This document shows positions 1 to 8,406 of a stretch of 64,000 nucleotides of DNA, one piece after another. The DNA comes from SZAS-79 sp965279075. Lineage in GTDB: Bacteria; Pseudomonadota; Gammaproteobacteria; Burkholderiales; SG8-39. The stretch is taken from positions 620,001-684,000 of the forward strand of contig CBDIHI010000011.1 of assembly GCA_965279075.1 (NCBI GenBank). Reading direction: 5' to 3'. The notes beneath the pieces were generated by a model. The model had not been told where the DNA came from. It did not search any database and saw only the letters and a program-made list of their open reading frames with translations. The translations under genes and the position numbers were made by a program. Positions within the stretch are counted from its first letter, which is position 1. The number at the start of each line of letters is the position of its first letter.

Positions 1-2262
1 GTCCGTCGCGCTGACGTCGGGGTCGATCGCGATCGCCAGCCTGGCGAGCCCGCTGGGGCCCGACAGGGCCGCCAGCAAGGCGGTTTTCGCCTGGCCCGCA
101 ACGCGCGGCGCGAGCTGCACGACGGTCACCAGGCCGCCGGTTTCGGCCGGGCAGTGCACATCGCGCAGGTCCAGGCCGCCTTCGATCGTGCGCAGGTGCC
201 GCGCGGTGAGGACTTCGCTCGCGACCGCCATCGCGCTGGTGACGTCGAGTCCCGCGTCGACCCTCGCCGGCAGGCTGCGGCATGTGTCATAGGTGAAGCG
301 GACCGTGTCCAGCGTGACACCCGCGTAGCCGGCGATGCCCGGGATCGCGCTGGTATGGCTGGGGGCGGCGGGGTCGATCTCCCCGTCGATCAGCGCGCCG
401 GCGTCGGCCGGGTAGGGCAGGCCCTTGCCGACCACCAGCGGGATCGCCCCGCCGGCGAGCGCGCCGGCCAGCGAGTAATCCGCGTCGGCCCCGAGCGTGC
501 CGAAGGCCGCGGCCAGCATCACGCCAGCCGACGGGCCGAGCACCAGCCGCGCAGGCTGGCGCTGCGACAGCAGGCGCGCGAGGCGCGGGCTGTCCAGCGC
601 GATCTGCAGCACCTCGCCCGAGCGGAAGGCCCGCACCAGGCACAGCGACGGGTTTCGGGCATCACCGAGCACCAGCACGCCGGTGAAGAGCTGCCGCGAA
701 TCCGAAGGCAGCCCATCGAGCCGCGCCTGGCGCAGCACCGGAGTGGGCGTCTCGAGCGGCGCGATGCGCGATTCGAAGCGGTCGCGCAGCGTGAACACGA
801 ACCCCTCGGTGCCCATGCCCAGCGCACTGGCCCAGTCGCCGCGGCCGGCGGGTCTGGCCACCCACGCGTAGCGCGAACGGGTGGCTTCGTCCATGCGCGG
901 GTCGAGCGTCGCGTCGAACAGGGCCTTGGTGCCGGTGCGGTGCATCGGGTTCACGCCGGGGTCGAGCGGCGATGCGTTGTCGAGCGTGAACACGCGGGTG
1001 CGGTCGATCTTCGTCAGGCCGGAGGCGGCGTCGAACCGCGACGACAGCGCGCGCAGCACCGCCCACGGTTCGCTGATGTCGATGTCCCCGTCGACGGCGA
1101 CCAGCAGCTTGGGATGCAGGTAGGGGCTCGCAGCGGCCGCCATCAGTGCTGTCCTGGCCTGGCCTGCGTACAGGGGGCGCATGCGCAGCGCGACGATCAG
1201 CGGCGACATTCCGCCAGGGCAGCGGATGTCATCCAGCGCAACCAGCCCGCCGTCCACGGCCTTCAGGTGCTCGGAGAGCTTGGCCTCGACCACCGCGCAG
1301 GTGATCGAGTGCGCGTCGGACGGCGCCATGCCGCAGCTCATCGCGTAGAACACGGGCTTCGCGCGGCGCGTGATCGCCTTGACGCGGAACACGGGCGCGG
1401 TTCCGACCTTCGAGTAGGTGCCGGTCACCTCGCCGAACGGGCCCTCGGGGGCAATCTCGTCGGGCAGGATCTCGCCTTCGAGCACGAGCTCGGCATCGGC
1501 CGGCACCTCGATGTCGATGGTCTTGCACTTGACGAGGCGCACCGGCTCGCCCAGCAGCCCGCCCGCGATCGCCAGTTCGTCCACGCCGAAAGGGGCGACG
1601 AAGGCGGAGGCGAACATGATCAGCGGGTGGCCGCCGATCACCATCGCCGCCTGCATCGGGCGGCCGAGCTCCTGGTGCATCTGGTGGATGCGCATCGCCT
1701 GGCGGGGCAGCATGTAGTAGCCGGTCGTGTCGCGGCCGAGGACTTGCGCGCGGTGGACCGACATGTTGCGGATGCCGGTCTTCGGATCCTTGATGATGCA
1801 CATGCCCGAGGCGATGTAGCGGCCCGGGTCGCGGTCCGAAGTCCACATCGCGGGAATTTTCATCAGGTCCACCGCATCCCCGGTTTCGACGACTTCCTGC
1901 ACGGGCGCATCGTCGACCAGTACCGGGTCGATGGTCTTCCTCAGGCGACCGGCGAAGGCGTCGACGACCTCGGACTCGGGCAGCCCGAGCGCCACCGCCC
2001 ACATCGAGCGGTCCATCACGAGCTGGCTGGCCACCTCCCAGCCGGGAAAGCCGGTGAGGTCGGTGAACAGGCACGCCTTGCCCTGCTGCACGTAGGTGTC
2101 GTAGGACAGCGCCGAGACGTTCTTGTCCACGTCGGCGGGGATGTCGATGACCTGCAGCTTGCCGGCGGCGGCGAGCTCCTCCAGGTGGCGCCGGAGCGAC
2201 TGGCTCGAGGCGCCGAGAACGGGAAGCGGGGTGTTCATGGGTGCGGTTACCGGGGCGTTCAT
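1..2262 (-). CDS. UbiD-family decarboxylase with a duplicated second UbiD-like half (partial, 3' end outside window)
   Basis: Open for 754 codons from ATG 2262 to the window edge with no stop. Residues 1 to about 450 form a recognisable UbiD (prenyl-FMN-dependent, reversible decarboxylase) domain. By motif position I place Arg171 (in SVHRAQ) and Glu273/Glu278 (in EGPFGE) at the R-E-E residues known from UbiD/Fdc1 enzymes. From about residue 525 the protein repeats the same fold: VAGQAKTALLAAL echoes YAGQARTALMAAA, and DGEIDP echoes EGEILP. In the repeat the Glu-containing loop is replaced by a stretch without Glu, so that half looks non-catalytic. The start lies 3 nt after the upstream stop and has no clear Shine-Dalgarno; ATG 2238 is an in-frame alternative. 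It is the last visible gene of a minus-strand operon. The substrate is unknown. Confidence 0.85.
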   Translation of the reverse strand, partial: MNAPVTAPMNTPLPVLGASSQSLRRHLEELAAAGKLQVIDIPADVDKNVSALSYDTYVQQGKACLFTDLTGFPGWEVASQLVMDRSMWAVALGLPESEVVDAFAGRLRKTIDPVLVDDAPVQEVVETGDAVDLMKIPAMWTSDRDPGRYIASGMCIIKDPKTGIRNMSVHRAQVLGRDTTGYYMLPRQAMRIHQMHQELGRPMQAAMVIGGHPLIMFASAFVAPFGVDELAIAGGLLGEPVRLVKCKTIDIEVPADAELVLEGEILPDEIAPEGPFGEVTGTYSKVGTAPVFRVKAITRRAKPVFYAMSCGMAPSDAHSITCAVVEAKLSEHLKAVDGGLVALDDIRCPGGMSPLIVALRMRPLYAGQARTALMAAAASPYLHPKLLVAVDGDIDISEPWAVLRALSSRFDAASGLTKIDRTRVFTLDNASPLDPGVNPMHRTGTKALFDATLDPRMDEATRSRYAWVARPAGRGDWASALGMGTEGFVFTLRDRFESRIAPLETPTPVLRQARLDGLPSDSRQLFTGVLVLGDARNPSLCLVRAFRSGEVLQIALDSPRLARLLSQRQPARLVLGPSAGVMLAAAFGTLGADADYSLAGALAGGAIPLVVGKGLPYPADAGALIDGEIDPAAPSHTSAIPGIAGYAGVTLDTVRFTYDTCRSLPARVDAGLDVTSAMAVASEVLTARHLRTIEGGLDLRDVHCPAETGGLVTVVQLAPRVAGQAKTALLAALSGPSGLARLAIAIDPDVSATD

Positions 2263-2265
2263 GCG

Positions 2266-2580
2266 CTAGTCGCCGATCTTGGGGCCGAAGCCGGCGGCCT
2301 TCTCGGCGGCGAGCGTGTTGTCGGGGCGCGCGAAAGGTGCGGGCGCGGGATCGCCGGCGTTGCGCGGCTTGCCGATGGCGGCGAAGAAATTGTGGATGCC
2401 CGGCGGCAGGTAGGTCCAGGTCATCTTGAAGTCGGTCGGGCCGTCGTTGACGATGCTGTAGCCGTTGGCGGGCACGAGCTGCCACCAGGACTCGCCTTCG
2501 TCCGGCTGCAGCACGATGGCGTCGCCCTTGTCCCAGGGGTCGGCGAGCGCGGCGGGGTCCTTTTCGGCGGGTTTGTTCAT
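2266..2580 (-). CDS. small protein of unknown function upstream of UbiD-family gene
   Basis: This 104-residue ORF is preceded by GGAG seven bases before ATG 2580, which decides against the longer TTG-initiated reading from 2592. It starts MNKPAEKDPAALADPWDKGD and contains WWQLVPANGYSIVNDGPTDF. I see no signal peptide or membrane segment, and I recognise no family. A small cupin-like or accessory subunit is possible but is only a guess. It ends 3 nt before the UbiD-family start, so the two are almost certainly co-translated and probably work together. Codon use matches the neighbours. Confidence 0.7.
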   Translation of the reverse strand: MNKPAEKDPAALADPWDKGDAIVLQPDEGESWWQLVPANGYSIVNDGPTDFKMTWTYLPPGIHNFFAAIGKPRNAGDPAPAPFARPDNTLAAEKAAGFGPKIGD

Positions 2581-2671
2581 GTGCGGCTCCAAACGGAATG
2601 GCTTGTCGCCGATTGTCCGTCAAAGCACGAACCCCGGACAACCCGCGACCGCCCAGTGAAACGCGGCGGGG

Positions 2672-3283
2672 CTACTCTGAGGGCAGCGGGCCGGGCAACG
2701 TGAAGCGCTGGCGCGTGGTGCAGTACTTGTTCCCCCAAAGGCGCCCCACGGGCTTGTACATCGCCTCGTTGATGCGGTTGCTGGCCGGGTCGATGATCCC
2801 GTCGGCCGCATGCAGCATGATGATCTCGCCGAACAGGAACACGCGGCCGGGCTCGAGCTCGGTCTGTTCGCGCAGCGTACACTCGAAGGAGGCGGGCGAC
2901 TCGGCGATGCGCGGATGGGACACGCGCAGGCACGGAGCGGGCGTGAAGCCCGCCTTCTCGAACTCTGACTCTTCCTCGCTGAACTCGCCGCTGGCAATGT
3001 GCATGCCGTTGGCGGTCGCCTCGTCCACGAGGTTCACGACGAACTGCTTCGTGCGCAGGATATTCCTGAGGGTGTCCTTCGACGTGCCGTCGTCACGCGT
3101 GCCGAAGCTGATGATCACCATCGGCGGCACGTGGCTGATCACGTTGAAGAACGAGAACGGCGCGCAGTTGGCCACGCCGTTGGCGCTGTAGGTCGAGACG
3201 AAAGCGATCGGCCGGGGGACGACGAGCCCCACGAGCAGTTTGTAGCGCAGCGCCGGGTCGAGGCTGGAGAGTTCGAGATCCAT
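2672..3283 (-). CDS. flavin reductase-like protein (FMN-binding split barrel)
   Basis: A 203-residue protein of the flavin reductase-like/DIM6-NTAB family, typically FMN-binding split-barrel proteins that reduce flavin for a partner enzyme. Supporting segments are VPRPIAFVST near the N terminus, NCAPFSFFNV, a VNLVDE strand and a C-terminal EAMYKPVGRLWGNKYC stretch. ATG 3283 has AGGA a few bases upstream. It sits two genes before a UbiD-family decarboxylase, which needs a reduced prenylated flavin, so a role in flavin supply is plausible. Reduction for the adjacent ABM-fold protein is an alternative. Substrate and partner are inferred from context only. Confidence 0.85.
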   Translation of the reverse strand: MDLELSSLDPALRYKLLVGLVVPRPIAFVSTYSANGVANCAPFSFFNVISHVPPMVIISFGTRDDGTSKDTLRNILRTKQFVVNLVDEATANGMHIASGEFSEEESEFEKAGFTPAPCLRVSHPRIAESPASFECTLREQTELEPGRVFLFGEIIMLHAADGIIDPASNRINEAMYKPVGRLWGNKYCTTRQRFTLPGPLPSE

Positions 3284-3303
3284 GGGGTCCTGGGGTGGGG
3301 CGG

Positions 3304-3594
3304 TCAGTGGGAAACGCGGGTCCTGAACTCCCGCTCGCGCTCGGCGAGCAGCGGCACCGCCTCGGCGAGGTAGACCTTGAAGGCCTCCTGCGCCTGGTGC
3401 TCCTGGAATGCGGCTTCGCTGGCGTAGACCTCGTAAAGCATCACGCGGGTCTTGTCCTGGGGGTCGACGAGGACGTCGAAGGTGAGGCAGCCCGGTTCCT
3501 TCCTCGCGGCCGCCGCGTTGGCGGCGAGCATGCCCATGAAAGCGTCGACGTTCGCGGGCTTGATGCGGATGGTGACGACCAGTGCGTAGCTCAT
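3304..3594 (-). CDS. antibiotic biosynthesis monooxygenase (ABM) domain protein
   Basis: A 96-residue single-domain ABM/quinol monooxygenase-like protein (dimeric ferredoxin-like fold). It starts MSYALVVTIRIKP at ATG 3594. The family pattern is visible: a conserved KEPGCLTFDVLVD strand, YEVYASEAAFQEH, then a C-terminal helix. Such proteins oxidise quinols or phenols without a cofactor, or act as small detoxifying enzymes. It starts 3 nt after the stop of the carbamoylase gene and lies 20 nt before the flavin reductase-like gene, so it belongs to the same transcript. Its reaction here is not determinable. Confidence 0.85.
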   Translation of the reverse strand: MSYALVVTIRIKPANVDAFMGMLAANAAAARKEPGCLTFDVLVDPQDKTRVMLYEVYASEAAFQEHQAQEAFKVYLAEAVPLLAEREREFRTRVSH

Positions 3595-3596
3595 GG

Positions 3597-4541
3597 TCAG
3601 TTTGCCGGCGTGACTTCGACGCCGGTCCTTTCGACGATCAGCTTGTAGTGCTCGGGGCGGCGGTGGGCCGCCAGGTTGAACATGGTCTTCCTCAGGTTCT
3701 CGCCCAGCGCGAGGTCGACGTTGTGCACGATGACCTCGTCTTCCTCGGACGAGGTCTTTGCGACGATCTCCCCGGAGGGCGACACGATCACCGAGTGGCC
3801 GAACATGCGGAAGCCGTCCTCGAAGCCGCACTTGGCGACCTCGACCAGCCATACGGCGTTCTGGAAGGCCATCGCCTGCGCCATGATCAGGTGGTGGTGC
3901 ACGCGCAGCGCCGGCGGCTCGGGGTAGTGCAGGTTCTCGGTCGGCGTGTTGAAGCCGAGCGTGATGATCTCCGCGCCCTGCAGGCCGAGCACGCGGAAGG
4001 CCTCGGGCCAGCGCCGGTCATTGCAGATCAGCATGCCCGCGACCATGTCCATGAAGCGGAAGGTCCGGAAACCGAGGTTGCCCACCTCGAAGTATTTCTT
4101 CTCGAGGTGCTGGAAGGCCGCGTCCTGCTTGTGGTCGGCGTGGCCGGGCAGGTGGATCTTGCGGTACTTGCCTACGATCTTCCCGTCCGGCGAAACGAGG
4201 ATTGCGGTGTTGAAGCGATGCGGCTTGCCGCCTTCCTCCGTGAGTTCCGCGTAGCCGATGTAGAAGCCGATGCCGTGCTTCTTCGCCTCGTCGAACAGCG
4301 GCTGCGTCTCGGGCGAGGGCATGCTGGCCTCGAAGAACTTCCTCTCGGCCTCCTTCTCGTCGTCGTACCAGTAGCGCGGGAAGAAGGTGGTGAAGGCGAG
4401 TTCGGGGAACACCACGAACTTCGCGCCCATGCTCGCGGACTCGCGCAGCATCGCGACGAGGCGCTTGACGACGGCGGCGCGCGTGTCCGCGAGGTTGATC
4501 GCGCCCAGCTGGGCGGCGGCGATGCGGATCTTTCTGCTCAT
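3597..4541 (-). CDS. nitrilase-superfamily N-carbamoyl-amino-acid amidohydrolase
   Basis: 314 residues, close to the roughly 304 of N-carbamoyl-D-amino-acid amidohydrolases. The Glu-Lys-Cys triad of the nitrilase superfamily is visible as Glu47 in FPELAF, Lys in YRKIHLPG and Cys in GMLICNDRRWPE; the RRWPE segment is typical of carbamoylases. The enzyme would hydrolyse an N-carbamoyl amino acid, or beta-ureido acid, to amino acid, CO2 and ammonia in the cytoplasm. It lies 10 nt downstream of a hydantoinase gene, and the pair forms the classical hydantoin-to-amino-acid route. D-stereospecificity is inferred from family resemblance; a beta-ureidopropionase-like substrate is possible. Confidence 0.88.
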   Translation of the reverse strand: MSRKIRIAAAQLGAINLADTRAAVVKRLVAMLRESASMGAKFVVFPELAFTTFFPRYWYDDEKEAERKFFEASMPSPETQPLFDEAKKHGIGFYIGYAELTEEGGKPHRFNTAILVSPDGKIVGKYRKIHLPGHADHKQDAAFQHLEKKYFEVGNLGFRTFRFMDMVAGMLICNDRRWPEAFRVLGLQGAEIITLGFNTPTENLHYPEPPALRVHHHLIMAQAMAFQNAVWLVEVAKCGFEDGFRMFGHSVIVSPSGEIVAKTSSEEDEVIVHNVDLALGENLRKTMFNLAAHRRPEHYKLIVERTGVEVTPAN

Positions 4542-4551
4542 TTCGGGATTC

Positions 4552-6015
4552 TCAGGGGTTGAGGGGGGTGTTCCATGCGTCGAGCTGCGCCATCTCCGGG
4601 ACCTGGCGGCCCAGCGGTCGCAGCGAATCGGACATCTCGCGCGGCAGGAAGCGCCCGCGGCCGCGTTCGGCCGACATGACGCCGTTGTCGATGATGACTT
4701 CGCCTCGCGACATCACGGTCACCGGCCAGCCGGTCAGCTTGCGCCCCTCGTAGGGCGTGTAGCCGGTGTTGTCGTGGATGATGTCCTTGGTGACCTTCAC
4801 GCGCTTGTCCGGGTCCCAGATCGCGATGTCGGCGTCCGAGCCGACGGCGATCGTGCCCTTTTGCGGGTACAGGCCGTAGGTCTGCGCGTGCCGCGCGGAG
4901 GTGAGCGCGACGAACTCGTTCAGCGTCAGGCGCCCGGCCTTGTAGCCGAAGGTGAACAGCAGCGGCAGGCGCAGTTCCAGCCCCGGCACCCCGTTGGCCA
5001 TCTCCTTGAACGTGGTCTTCTCGCCCTTGGGGAGCTTGCCGGTGGCGTCCATCTTGTAGGGCGCGTGGTCGGAAGAGTACACCGTGAGCGTGCCGTCCTT
5101 GAGGCCCTGCCAGCAGGCCTCCTGCGCGGCCTCGTCGCGCGGCGGCGGCGAGCAGCAGAACGCGGCGCCCAGCACGCCCGGCCGGTCGATGTCCTTGGCC
5201 GTGAGGAAGAGGTACTGCGGGCAGGTCTCGGCGTAGACCTTGAGGCCGCGCGCCTGCGCCTGGCGAATGATCTCGATGCCCTCGGGCGTCGAGACGTGCA
5301 CGATCAGGATCGGGCAGTCGACGAGTTCGGCCAGCGCGACGATGCGGTTGATCGCCTCGGCTTCCGACGAGCGCGTGTGGCAGATCGCGTGGTAGCGGGG
5401 CGCGACGTTGCCCTGCTTGAGCATCTTCCCGGCCAGCCACGAGATGATGCCGTGGTTCTCCGCGTGGACCATGACGAGGGCGCCGTCCCTGCGCGCGACC
5501 GACATCACGTCGAGGATCTGCTCGTCCGTCAGCCGCATGCGGTCGTAGGTCATGAAGATCTTGAACGAGCGCACCCCCTGGCCGATGGCCGAGGGCAGGT
5601 CCGCGGCGAGGGTCTTCTCGTTGGGATTGGCGATGATCAGGTGGAAGCCGTAGTCGACGATGGCCTTTTCCCTCGCGCCCTTGAAGTAGTTCGCGAGCAC
5701 CGTGGGCAGGTCGTCCTCGCGGTGCTGGGCGCAGAACGGCATGATCGTCGTCGTGCCACCGTACGCGGCGGACACCGTGCCGGAGTAGAAATCGTCCGCG
5801 CCGGGGATGCCGAAGGAAGACAACTGGTCGATGTGGCAGTGGCTGTCCACGCCGCCGGGCAGGACCAGCTTGCCGGTGGCGTCGATGACCTTCGCGCCCT
5901 GGAGCCCTTTGCCGAGCGCGGCGACCTTGCCGTCCCGGATGCCCACGTCGGCCTCGAACGTTTCGGTGGCGGTGGCGACCGTGCCGCCGCGGATGACGAT
6001 GTCGTAGCTGTCCAT
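4552..6015 (-). CDS. hydA: dihydropyrimidinase / D-hydantoinase
   Basis: 487 residues, normal for cyclic amidohydrolases, from ATG 6015. Metal-site motifs run in order: HCHID after the first strand, the Lys to be carboxylated in FKIFMTYDR, HAENH, HVSTPEG and the catalytic Asp in SDHAPY. It opens dihydropyrimidine or 5-substituted hydantoin rings to N-carbamoyl acids, which the next gene's amidohydrolase would hydrolyse. It follows the DUF1348 gene by 4 nt. Hydantoinase is preferred over allantoinase because of the carbamoylase neighbour; the exact natural substrate is not shown by sequence. Confidence 0.92.
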   Translation of the reverse strand: MDSYDIVIRGGTVATATETFEADVGIRDGKVAALGKGLQGAKVIDATGKLVLPGGVDSHCHIDQLSSFGIPGADDFYSGTVSAAYGGTTTIMPFCAQHREDDLPTVLANYFKGAREKAIVDYGFHLIIANPNEKTLAADLPSAIGQGVRSFKIFMTYDRMRLTDEQILDVMSVARRDGALVMVHAENHGIISWLAGKMLKQGNVAPRYHAICHTRSSEAEAINRIVALAELVDCPILIVHVSTPEGIEIIRQAQARGLKVYAETCPQYLFLTAKDIDRPGVLGAAFCCSPPPRDEAAQEACWQGLKDGTLTVYSSDHAPYKMDATGKLPKGEKTTFKEMANGVPGLELRLPLLFTFGYKAGRLTLNEFVALTSARHAQTYGLYPQKGTIAVGSDADIAIWDPDKRVKVTKDIIHDNTGYTPYEGRKLTGWPVTVMSRGEVIIDNGVMSAERGRGRFLPREMSDSLRPLGRQVPEMAQLDAWNTPLNP

Positions 6016-6019
6016 GTGC

Positions 6020-6499
6020 CTAGAGCCCCAGTTCGGTGAGGCCGGGATGGTCGTCCGGCCGGCGGCCCGAAGGCCAGCGGAACCTGCGCTCCGCCTCGCC
6101 GATGGCGAGGTCGTTGATGCTCGCGTGCCGCACAGCCATCAGGCCGTTCGCGTCGAACTCCCAATTCTCGTTGCCGTAGGAGCGGAACCAGAATCCGGCA
6201 TCGTCGTGCCACTCGTAGGCGAAGCGCACCGCGATGCGGGTGTCGCCGAACGCCCAGATCTCCTTGATCAGGCGATAGTCGCTTTCCTTCTGCCACTTGC
6301 GGGTCAGGAACCGGACGATCTCCTCCCGGCCCCGCAGGAATTCGCTGCGGTTGCGCCATACGCTGTCCGGCGTGTAGGCGAGCGACACCTTCACCGGGTC
6401 CTTGGAGTTCCAGCCGTCCTCGGCCATGCGGACCTTTTGCTTCGCTGTTTCGAGGCTGAACGGGGGCAGGGGCGGGCGTGGGGCGGCAGGCTGGGACAT
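6020..6499 (-). CDS. DUF1348 family NTF2/SnoaL-like protein
   Basis: 159 residues from ATG 6499, the usual size for DUF1348. The family signature is clear: WNSKDPVKVSLAYTPDSVWR near residue 30, GREEIVRFLTRKW, FAYEWHDDAGFWFRSYGNEN and a C-terminal RRFRWPSGRRPDDH. This is a compact NTF2-like cone fold with no assigned biochemical role. It is the first gene of the minus-strand operon that continues with hydantoinase, so the promoter should lie between 6500 and the tRNA gene. The longer reading to 6538 lacks an ATG and a ribosome binding site. Confidence 0.85.
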   Translation of the reverse strand: MSQPAAPRPPLPPFSLETAKQKVRMAEDGWNSKDPVKVSLAYTPDSVWRNRSEFLRGREEIVRFLTRKWQKESDYRLIKEIWAFGDTRIAVRFAYEWHDDAGFWFRSYGNENWEFDANGLMAVRHASINDLAIGEAERRFRWPSGRRPDDHPGLTELGL

Positions 6500-6574
6500 G
6501 ATGGTTCCGGGGTGAGGTTTCTTCCGGATTATGAGCAATTTGCGTGCCCCTGGGAGGGGGCTTTCGCAGGCGTT

Positions 6575-6602
6575 TTGAGGGCGGGGCGGCTTCAGCTATA
6601 AT
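6575..6602 (+). promoter_or_regulatory. sigma-70-type promoter of tRNA-Arg
   Basis: A perfect -10 box TATAAT at 6597-6602 is preceded by TTGAGG at 6575-6580 (4 of 6 matches to TTGACA) with a 16-nt spacer. The tRNA begins at 6613, about 11 nt after the -10, as expected for a short leader. Confidence 0.75.
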
Positions 6603-6612
6603 CCGCCCCCTC

Positions 6613-6689
6613 GCGCCCATAGCTCAGCTGGATAGAGTACTTGGCTACGAACCAAGGGGTCGGGAGTTCGAATCTCTCTGGGCGCGCCA
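6613..6689 (+). tRNA. tRNA-Arg(ACG)
   Basis: Full cloverleaf with a 7-bp acceptor stem GCGCCCA/TGGGCGC, a D arm AGCTCAGCTGGATAGAG, an anticodon stem CTTGG/CCAAG with loop CTACGAA (anticodon ACG, read as ICG), a T loop TTCGAAT, discriminator G and an encoded CCA (6687-6689). ACG decodes the CGU/CGC/CGA arginine codons. Confidence 0.97.
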
Positions 6690-6698
6690 GTTTCATCA

Positions 6699-6727
6699 AG
6701 GGCTTACCGAATCGGTAGGCCCTTTTC
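6699..6727 (+). terminator. intrinsic terminator after tRNA-Arg
   Basis: An inverted repeat GGGCTTACCG / CGGTAGGCCC (one G-T wobble) with a short AT loop, followed by TTTT. It sits 10 nt after the tRNA CCA end and upstream of the exported-protein gene at 6776. Confidence 0.85.
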
Positions 6728-6775
6728 GTTTGGGCGCGGTGCAGGGCTAAGATTCGGTCCTCAGGGAGGAAACCC

Positions 6776-8404
6776 ATGCGAACGTTGATCGCCGTGGTCG
6801 CCGCGCTGTTCGCCGGTTCCCACGCGCTGGCGCAGCCCGACAAGCCGCCGCAGTCATTCGAAGGGACGAACGGTTACGTGGTCCTTCGAATCGTCACCAA
6901 CGCCGCGGTGCCGCTGGTGCTGATGGGTTACAACACGAAGTGGCGCACGCTGGTCCTGCAATCGGCGGACGGCGGGGAAGTGCCGCTGAACCCCGCACCT
7001 GACGATGGACGGCGCTCGACGCAGGTGTTCGCCCAGCAGCTGCCGGAAGGCCGCTACAAGCCGCTCGCGCTGCGATCCGCCGGGACCATTCCCCTGACGG
7101 GCAGCGACCTGGGCTTCGAGGTGAAGCGCGGCCGGGTCACGAACCTCGGCACGCTCGTCGTGCAGCCGATCGGCAACAACGAGTACACGGTGCTGCCTTT
7201 CCCCGGCAGCGACGACCTGCGCGAGTTCGTCGCTCGCGAGGCGCCGGCCATCGCGGCGGCGGCCGGCGGCGAGGCGCTCGGCTGGACGGGCGGCAAGGGC
7301 GCCGACGGGACCGCGGCCGGGCCGCGTTGGACCGTGGTGAGCAATACGGCGGCCGGCGGCATCATCGGCACGATCACGATGAACATCATCCAGGCCGAGC
7401 TCGACAGCGACGCGAAGACCGCGCCCGTGGCGGCCTGGAAGGAGACGACGGATCCGGCCGCGCGCCTGCGCCTCGCGAAGCAGAACACATACTCGCTGAA
7501 CGCCCTGCAGCGACTGCCCGCGGGCGAAATCGCGGCCGGCACGAACCTCGGGCAGGTCATGCTGCGCGATCCCGCGACCGGCTGGGCGCGCTTCGACCTC
7601 GAGGATCCGCGCGAGGTCACCGCGCTCCATGCGCCGTCGCGCGAGCGCATGGTGGCGGGAGGCGAGGAAGGGCTGCTGGTGTCGACGCAGGATGGTGGCA
7701 AGACCTGGACGCGCCACCGGCCGCCCGCACCCGGCGTGCTGATAGTGCACATCGCGGAGCACGAGGGGCAGACGTTCGTACTGAGCGCCTTGGGCGACGA
7801 TATCCGTCTGCACTCGACACGCGACCTCGCGTCGGGGGAGTGGCGCGAACTCAAGAGCGGGGAGATGGACTTCCTCGGCCTTCGCATCCACCCGCACATG
7901 CAGCCCATGGGTACGCTGCACGAGGGGCGCTACTACATGCTGGTGCCCGGCCAGGCGATCTACGTCCTTGACCTGGAGATGGGGGCGTGGACCAGCGCGA
8001 AGCCGGACGGCCTGTTCCGCTTCATGGGTGCGGTCAGGGGCGCCTTCGCCTACGCTACCGGCGCGATCAATCGCGTCGCGCCCTACCTCAGCCGCGACGG
8101 CGGCGCGACCTGGACGAGGTTCGCGAACCCGTGTACGGCCACTTTCTCAGGCGTCCAGTCGGTTGCCTTCCTGTCCCCGAGCGACGCCTACCTCATGTGC
8201 AGCGAGATCGGCATGTGGAGCAATACCTGGACGATCAAGCGTACGACGGATGGAGGTGCGAACTGGACCGACGTGGCGAAGGATCTCGCCGGGCGGCCCC
8301 TGCAGATGTACGCCACGCCTGAGCTGATCCTCTATACCGAAGTCACCGGGCAGGTGCGCGCCAGCAAGGATGGCGGAGCGACTTGGGCGTACGAGGTGCG
8401 TTGA
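6776..8404 (+). CDS. exported protein with sortilin/BNR-type Asp-box repeats
   Basis: 542 residues with a strong AGGGAGGAA ribosome binding site before ATG 6776 and a Sec signal peptide (MRTLIAVVAALFAGSHALAQ, cleavage near residue 19). The C-terminal half contains at least four Asp boxes of the S-x-D-x-G-x-x-W type: STQDGGKTW, SRDGGATW, TTDGGANW and SKDGGATW. These mark a beta-propeller as in sialidase, sortilin and YCF48-like proteins. The N-terminal 150 residues are unassigned. I see no catalytic residues, so a periplasmic binding or assembly role is more likely than an enzyme. It is monocistronic between the tRNA terminator and a convergent kinase gene. Confidence 0.8.
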   Translation: MRTLIAVVAALFAGSHALAQPDKPPQSFEGTNGYVVLRIVTNAAVPLVLMGYNTKWRTLVLQSADGGEVPLNPAPDDGRRSTQVFAQQLPEGRYKPLALRSAGTIPLTGSDLGFEVKRGRVTNLGTLVVQPIGNNEYTVLPFPGSDDLREFVAREAPAIAAAAGGEALGWTGGKGADGTAAGPRWTVVSNTAAGGIIGTITMNIIQAELDSDAKTAPVAAWKETTDPAARLRLAKQNTYSLNALQRLPAGEIAAGTNLGQVMLRDPATGWARFDLEDPREVTALHAPSRERMVAGGEEGLLVSTQDGGKTWTRHRPPAPGVLIVHIAEHEGQTFVLSALGDDIRLHSTRDLASGEWRELKSGEMDFLGLRIHPHMQPMGTLHEGRYYMLVPGQAIYVLDLEMGAWTSAKPDGLFRFMGAVRGAFAYATGAINRVAPYLSRDGGATWTRFANPCTATFSGVQSVAFLSPSDAYLMCSEIGMWSNTWTIKRTTDGGANWTDVAKDLAGRPLQMYATPELILYTEVTGQVRASKDGGATWAYEVR

Positions 8405-8406
8405 GG

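Noticed and set aside
154..2703. Long plus-strand open frame of about 849 codons
   Set aside because: It is antisense to the UbiD-family gene, Arg/His-rich with no recognisable domain, and caused by high GC codon bias.
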